From Psychrobacter sp. NG254 (GTDB lineage Bacteria; Pseudomonadota; Gammaproteobacteria; Pseudomonadales; Moraxellaceae): a DNA stretch of 64,000 nt. The notes below the pieces were generated by a model, which was not told the DNA's origin, did no database searches, and worked only from the letters and a program-made list of their open reading frames with translations. Below, in pieces: positions 63,826 through 64,000 of the stretch (its first letter is position 1; every line of letters starts with the position of its first letter). Made by a program: the position numbers and the translations under genes. The stretch covers positions 558,001-622,000 of the forward strand of contig NZ_JADHDA010000001.1 of assembly GCF_015277735.1 (NCBI RefSeq), written 5' to 3'.

Positions 63826-64000
63826 TTAGCTGTAATGGAAATGTAAGTTATCTTCACTTACTAGCATTTTTAGCTGTTGTAAATTATCATCGTTTGGATA
63901 AACGCGCCAGTGCTCAGACAGTCCCACATTTGCGATGCCGTACATTTCATAGACGCTCAGGCCAAGCGGTAGACAGTTATCATTGATAGAGGCGTCGGTA
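63826..64000 (-). CDS. C-terminal end of an unrecognised protein (partial)
   Basis: The minus strand is open from the window edge to a stop at 63826-63828, giving about 57 C-terminal residues (…LGLSVYEMYGIANVGLSEHW…LHFHYS). Codon choice looks like neighbouring genes. I do not recognise it. The start lies beyond the window. Confidence 0.6.
   Translation of the reverse strand, partial: TDASINDNCLPLGLSVYEMYGIANVGLSEHWRVYPNDDNLQQLKMLVSEDNLHFHYS

Noticed and set aside
1..64000. tRNA or rRNA genes, CRISPR arrays, prophage
   Set aside because: No such sequences were recognised anywhere in the window.

Overview
This 64 kb window reads as a stretch of chromosome from a Psychrobacter-like member of the Moraxellaceae. 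The organism call is an inference from moderate GC, the TyrA-AroA fusion, an anchorless SohB-type protease, the gene families present and short repeats of the kind seen in that group; no rRNA or species marker is present. I see no phage, plasmid, CRISPR array, rRNA or tRNA gene. Almost all of it is ordinary coding sequence on both strands, arranged in short operons separated by convincing intrinsic terminators.

Layout. 0-13.4 kb: accB, a MATE exporter, a lipoprotein with an 11-residue coiled-coil repeat, an EVE-domain protein, hemW, a small entericidin-like lipoprotein, trmL, the tusDCBE sulfur-relay genes, glnE and ilvE. 13.4-24.8 kb: a surface-glycan (probably lipooligosaccharide) locus with five glycosyltransferase-like genes, two of them in paralogous pairs, a Stealth-type sugar-phosphate transferase, ugd and a UDP-glucuronate epimerase, an unrecognised 255-residue protein, a WaaZ/sialyltransferase-like protein and a late lipid A acyltransferase next to aspS. 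24.8-28 kb: aspS and sohB. 28-37.5 kb: an acyl-CoA catabolic region with an ACAD10/11-type acyl-CoA dehydrogenase, an APH-type kinase, a histidine phosphatase, an SDR and two tandem long-chain acyl-CoA ligases. 37.5-53.8 kb: fetAB with a thioesterase, xthA, argJ, a DUF4377 lipoprotein, sdaA, a uracil/xanthine permease, a DMT exporter, a WG-repeat protein, an alpha/beta hydrolase with a rubredoxin gene, apt, a secreted hypothetical protein and transaldolase. 54-61.3 kb: pheA, hisC and tyrA-aroA (aromatic amino acid synthesis), rarD, folB and folK. 61.4-64 kb: cysE, trmJ, an Hpt protein and the end of an unrecognised gene.

The most interesting points are: (i) the split kinase plus dehydrogenase pair at 28.3-31.2 kb, whose families match human ACAD10/11 and bacterial LvaA/LvaC and which suggests a 4-hydroxyacyl-CoA pathway with its own ligases, reductase and an extra phosphatase; (ii) three families of short non-coding elements with terminal inverted repeats, two of which meet head to tail downstream of that operon; (iii) a glycan locus built from duplicated glycosyltransferases around a Stealth-ugd-epimerase core. 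No DNA-binding transcriptional regulator is encoded anywhere in the window.
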